Both the position numbers and the translations under genes were made by a program. From Alphaproteobacteria bacterium (GTDB taxonomy: Bacteria; Pseudomonadota; Alphaproteobacteria; Micropepsales; Micropepsaceae): DNA of 7,674 nucleotides. The stretch is taken from NCBI GenBank assembly GCA_028869725.1, contig JAGWRJ010000855.1, positions 1 through 7,674 of the forward strand. The letters run 5' to 3'. Of this stretch, positions 5,220 to 7,674 are shown in pieces; within the stretch, counting starts at the first letter, position 1, and every line of letters begins with the position of its first letter. The notes under the pieces were generated by a model. The model worked only from the letters and a program-made list of their open reading frames with translations, did not search any database and was not told the origin of the DNA.

Positions 5220-6442
5220 GATGCCAAATTTCTTGCGTAAACATGGAAGCCGCCATAAATGGCCGAGCGGTCTTGCGCGTGCAGTGTCAGGCTCTCCTCT
5301 TCCAGATAGCGCCACGGGGCCTGGAGCGCCGGTGGCAATTTGCGGGGAAGGGGCGATTCGGTGCCGGCGGTGCGGAAGATGACCCGGGCATCGCGTGTGT
5401 CAGCAGTGCGGTCAATCTCAGTCCAGAGCTCAGAGAGCAGGTCAGGTGTCATCCAGTCCTGCGCATCCAGCAGCACATAGCGATGCAAGGACTGGTCAGG
5501 CTGCCCCCTCAGGAAATCGACCAGAGACGCGTGATGAACCTCGACCCGCTCCGCCCTCTCCCGGATCCTGGCGTAGACGTCCTGACGCAGGTAATCCGGC
5601 ACGGCCTCGCGGTTTTCGGTGTCATATCCGCGGGCAAACGCCTGCCAGGCAAAATAGTTGCTCTGTATTGGAAAGCCGCAGGCCAGCTTTTCCACCCGTT
5701 GACGCAGGACCTCTGTTGGATTTCCCTGAGATCCTGCAACGAGTTCGTCGTACTGCGCAGGGGGAATTCCCAGCGCGTAAAGCGAGATCGGCGATTTGGC
5801 GAGAAGCCGTACTGGTGCCGATTCGAACAGAGGTACGATCAACTGGTCGAAATGGGCGCGCTGCTCGTCAGGCGTAGTGGCTGCGACGATCGTGTCGAGT
5901 CTTTTGCCATGTAGTCGGGCGATGATGTGCAGGATGCCGATGAAGCGGCCGAGCAACCCGTAGCGGTAAAGGTTCCGCGCGAACATGTTTATGCGACGTC
6001 CGAACAGGGGAATCTGTGTCTCCCAGTAGCGTCGGGTCTCGCTGTCCAGCTGATCGGCAAGAAAATGGTCGTAGGCTGCACGGTTCGCCCTGTCGTCGGC
6101 GCGCCCGAAGAAGCGAAAGAACTCCTCATAGGAAGGAAGCCGCGTTAATGCGGCAAGCTTCAGTCGGGTCAACGCGACGTGATTGGGATTGAGATCAACG
6201 GCGATAATGCAGGCCGGATCGGCAGCAAGGTAATTGAGAACATTGCAGCCACCCGAGGCGATGGTCACGACCCTATGATGCGACTGCAAGGCCAGTGCCT
6301 TGAGATCAACCTGAGGGTCCTCCCAGATCTGGTTGTAAACAAATCCACGAAACATGTGCGTAAATAGGCGTTCCAGCGCCCCACGCCGGCTCGCAGCTGG
6401 CTGGGTGTGGGCGGCGCGATCAAGAAGCAGATTACTGGCCAT
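5216..6442 (-). CDS. btaA: SAM:diacylglycerol 3-amino-3-carboxypropyltransferase, BtaA
   Basis: A 408-residue protein that transfers the 3-amino-3-carboxypropyl group of S-adenosylmethionine to diacylglycerol, forming diacylglyceryl-homoserine, the first step of betaine-lipid synthesis. It belongs to the DUF3419/BtaA family. Landmarks are FRGFVYNQIWEDPQVDLKAL (31-50), the SAM-binding stretch IASGGCNVLNYL (61-72) with AVDLNPNHVALTRLKL (81-96), the LFGRRINMFARNLYRYGLLGRF-type segment (146-167), LLDAQDWM (324-331) and VIFRTAGTESPLPRKLP (354-370). No membrane segment or signal peptide is evident, consistent with a peripheral enzyme. The start at 6442 (MASNLLLDRA) leaves about 30 residues before the conserved domain, as in relatives; an upstream in-frame ATG at 6544 would run into tesB and adds low-complexity residues. 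AAGGA lies 14 bases upstream, longer than ideal. The gene overlaps btaB by 4 bases (ATGA) and is divergent from tesB. In several bacteria this pair is induced by phosphate starvation, but I see no Pho box in the 85-bp gap. Confidence 0.93.
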   Translation of the reverse strand: MASNLLLDRAAHTQPAASRRGALERLFTHMFRGFVYNQIWEDPQVDLKALALQSHHRVVTIASGGCNVLNYLAADPACIIAVDLNPNHVALTRLKLAALTRLPSYEEFFRFFGRADDRANRAAYDHFLADQLDSETRRYWETQIPLFGRRINMFARNLYRYGLLGRFIGILHIIARLHGKRLDTIVAATTPDEQRAHFDQLIVPLFESAPVRLLAKSPISLYALGIPPAQYDELVAGSQGNPTEVLRQRVEKLACGFPIQSNYFAWQAFARGYDTENREAVPDYLRQDVYARIRERAERVEVHHASLVDFLRGQPDQSLHRYVLLDAQDWMTPDLLSELWTEIDRTADTRDARVIFRTAGTESPLPRKLPPALQAPWRYLEEESLTLHAQDRSAIYGGFHVYARNLAS

Positions 6443-6446
6443 GGTG

Positions 6447-6459
6447 GGACTTTCGGTCC
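6447..6459 (-). promoter_or_regulatory. Small hairpin over the btaA ribosome-binding site
   Basis: On the btaA strand GGACCGAAAGTCC can fold into a four-pair stem (GGAC/GTCC) with a CGAAA loop. The left arm overlaps the candidate Shine-Dalgarno AAGGA (6457-6461), and the right arm ends 4 bases before the ATG. It could dampen initiation or bring a distant Shine-Dalgarno nearer to the start. The stem is short, so chance is a fair alternative. Confidence 0.22.
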
Positions 6460-6511
6460 TTTCCGGGACTGGGCGATTCGGTGTAGGCAAACGCGACGCC
6501 GCCCGATGAAC

Positions 6512-6516
6512 GGAGG
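6512..6516 (+). promoter_or_regulatory. Shine-Dalgarno of tesB (GGAGG)
   Basis: GGAGG with 11 bases to the ATG at 6528. The next in-frame ATG at 6534 would be 17 bases away, so 6528 is preferred. Confidence 0.55.
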
Positions 6517-6527
6517 CGTGGAAGCGG

Positions 6528-7427
6528 ATGACGATGCAGGACACGAACCCTCATTTTGATACTCCGGGGGCCGACCCGGTTCGCGAGCTTCTGGCCTTGC
6601 TCGACCTTGAGCCGGTCGAGGTGAACATCTTTCGCGGTGTGAGTCCCAAGGACCGCTCCCAGCGCGTCTTCGGAGGGCAGGTACTGGGACAGGCGCTGGT
6701 TGCTGCCACACGCACACTCAGTGATCGGATCTGCCACTCGCTCCACGCCTATTTCCTGCTGCCCGGAGATCCCAAGGTTCCGATCCTGTACCAGGTGGAT
6801 CGTAGCCGGGACGGCAAGAGCTTCAGCTCCCGCCGGGTCGTGGCCATACAGCACGGCAGACCTATTTTTCATATGTCAGTTTCATTTCAGATCGATGAAG
6901 CTGGTCTCGAGCATCAGATCGAGCCGCCACAGGTTCCCCCGCCCGAGGAACTGCCGAGCGAGGATGCCTATCGTCACAAGATTGTTGACCAGGTCCCGCC
7001 TGAACTGCGCGACCATTTTCTGCGCCCCAGGCCCATCGAGCTGCGCCCGGTTGAACCTCAGGAGGGCCTTAACCCCACCAAACGCGCGCCTCATCAGGCC
7101 TTCTGGGTGCGCGCGACCGGAAGGCTTCCGAATAATGGTCCGCTACAGCAATGCGTCCTTGCCTACGCATCCGATATGACCTTGCTCGATACCTGTCTTT
7201 TACCTCACGGCATTGGCTGGTTTGATCGTCGCATGCAAATGGCAAGCATTGATCATGCCATGTGGTTTCATAGGCCATTTCGCGCTGACGAATGGCTTCT
7301 CTATGTGCAAGACAGCCCATTTGCCGGTGGAGGTCGCGGATTCAATCGCGGTCTTATTTATACTCGGGAGGGCGTACTCGTTGCTTCAGTGGCGCAGGAA
7401 GGTCTTATCCGAATGCGTGCTGACTGA
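6528..7427 (+). CDS. tesB: Acyl-CoA thioesterase II
   Basis: A 299-residue double-hotdog thioesterase that hydrolyses medium- and long-chain acyl-CoA to fatty acid and CoA in the cytoplasm; its length is close to E. coli TesB. The first hotdog carries RVFGGQVLGQALVAA (46-60), the HSLHAYFLLPGDP segment (70-82) and SFSSRRVVAIQ (98-108). The second has LAYASDMTLLDT with Asp216, PHGIG (226-230), MASIDHAMWFHRPF (238-251), DEWLLY (254-259), ARGF-like GRGFNRG (269-275) and VLVASVAQEG with Gln290. Asp216, Ser240 and Gln290 occupy the positions of the E. coli catalytic trio Asp204, Thr228 and Gln278; here Ser replaces Thr, a change that keeps the hydroxyl and is, as I recall, also found in the peroxisomal relatives. 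The gene is alone on the plus strand, divergent from btaA across 85 bp. A shared role in lipid turnover is possible but not shown. No clear terminator follows. Confidence 0.95.
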   Translation: MTMQDTNPHFDTPGADPVRELLALLDLEPVEVNIFRGVSPKDRSQRVFGGQVLGQALVAATRTLSDRICHSLHAYFLLPGDPKVPILYQVDRSRDGKSFSSRRVVAIQHGRPIFHMSVSFQIDEAGLEHQIEPPQVPPPEELPSEDAYRHKIVDQVPPELRDHFLRPRPIELRPVEPQEGLNPTKRAPHQAFWVRATGRLPNNGPLQQCVLAYASDMTLLDTCLLPHGIGWFDRRMQMASIDHAMWFHRPFRADEWLLYVQDSPFAGGGRGFNRGLIYTREGVLVASVAQEGLIRMRAD

Positions 7428-7550
7428 CGGACTATCTGACCGCTCATCCAGCCGGCTCAGAAGGTGCTGCCCGCGCCATACCGACCGCCTGCATCACAGG
7501 AGCCTGGTCACACCGTTTCATCCAAAGACATTGGGCCTGCGCGGTATCGA
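7428..7550. other. Gap after tesB with no recognised feature
   Basis: No hairpin with a T-run, no tRNA and no credible open frame is seen between the tesB stop and the possible partial gene at the right edge. Codon-like reading of the bases directly after the tesB TGA gives only short peptides. Confidence 0.4.
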
Positions 7551-7674
7551 TCAGTGCCCACCGGCGGCCGATGTGCCACGGGCCTCATAGCTTTGGGTCT
7601 GTGCGTTCTGCCGATTGAAGTAGCTCGCCGAATCGGTGGGCAGTGTACCTGGCTCGCAGCGGTGATCCGCACAG
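7551..7674 (-). CDS. Possible C-terminal end of an unidentified minus-strand gene (partial)
   Basis: On the minus strand one frame stays open from the right window edge for 40 codons and ends at TGA (7553-7551). The visible peptide contains SYFNRQNAQTQSYEARG and ends in GTSAAGGH. Its third codon positions are mostly G or C, and more so than in the minus-strand frame starting at the last base. No start is visible and no family is recognised. It would converge on tesB, leaving 123 bp between the two stops. The stretch is short enough to be open by chance, so this is only a candidate. Confidence 0.25.
   Translation of the reverse strand, partial: CADHRCEPGTLPTDSASYFNRQNAQTQSYEARGTSAAGGH

Noticed and set aside
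4488..5315. Longer btaB starting at 5315
   Set aside because: The extra 32 residues overlap btaA deeply and are unlike the family; the ATGA overlap at 5219 is the natural start.
5243..5914. 223-codon plus-strand frame opposite btaA
   Set aside because: Antisense shadow of a conserved gene with no recognisable protein features.
6443..6527. Pho box upstream of btaA
   Set aside because: Looked for tandem CTGTCAT-like heptamers on both strands and found none.
5216..6544. Longer btaA starting at 6544
   Set aside because: It would overlap the tesB start, and the extra 34 residues are Pro/Arg-rich and unlike relatives.

Overview
The window is GC-rich, gene-dense chromosomal DNA from a Gram-negative bacterium. 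The best guess is an alphaproteobacterium of the Rhodospirillales/Acetobacteraceae kind. The guess rests on three things: a bacterial betaine-lipid pair (btaA-btaB), an OmpA-type porin with a very long polyproline linker, and a small secreted four-cysteine protein of a type I associate with that group. This is recognition by eye, not a database result. I see no mobile element, CRISPR array, rRNA or tRNA, and no phage or defence genes. The window reads as ordinary core and metabolic chromosome, not an island.

Left part (1-2404), all on the minus strand. At the left edge is the N-terminus of aspartate-semialdehyde dehydrogenase (asd), cut by the window. Upstream of it in transcription order lies a two-gene unit: tryptophan 2,3-dioxygenase (kynA), whose stop codon overlaps by one base (TGATG) the start of a class III CoA-transferase resembling succinyl-CoA:glutarate CoA-transferase. 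Kynurenine-pathway oxidation of tryptophan can end in glutaryl-CoA, so a glutarate-type CoA-transferase coupled to kynA makes sense, although no other kynurenine-pathway gene is visible here.

Middle (2405-4487). A 111-bp divergent gap separates kynA from a plus-strand gene for a small secreted protein with four cysteines and no known function. That gene converges on ompA (minus strand) across a strong A/T-flanked hairpin that should terminate transcription both ways. OmpA has a signal peptide, a beta-barrel, 25 consecutive prolines and a C-terminal peptidoglycan-binding domain.

Right part (4488-7427). btaA and btaB (minus strand, ATGA overlap) encode the two enzymes that turn diacylglycerol and S-adenosylmethionine into the phosphorus-free betaine lipid DGTS. 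Divergent from btaA, across 85 bp, is tesB (acyl-CoA thioesterase II, plus strand). The last 247 bp hold no gene I can firmly support, only a possible C-terminal end of a minus-strand gene entering from the right.

Taken together, the right two thirds concerns the cell envelope (betaine lipid, outer-membrane porin, a secreted protein), with tesB acting on acyl-CoA, and the left third concerns amino-acid metabolism. No clearly undescribed system is evident. The items most worth a second look are the kynA/CoA-transferase coupling, the bta locus, the polyproline OmpA, the four-cysteine protein and several short repeats and palindromes in the intergenic gaps.
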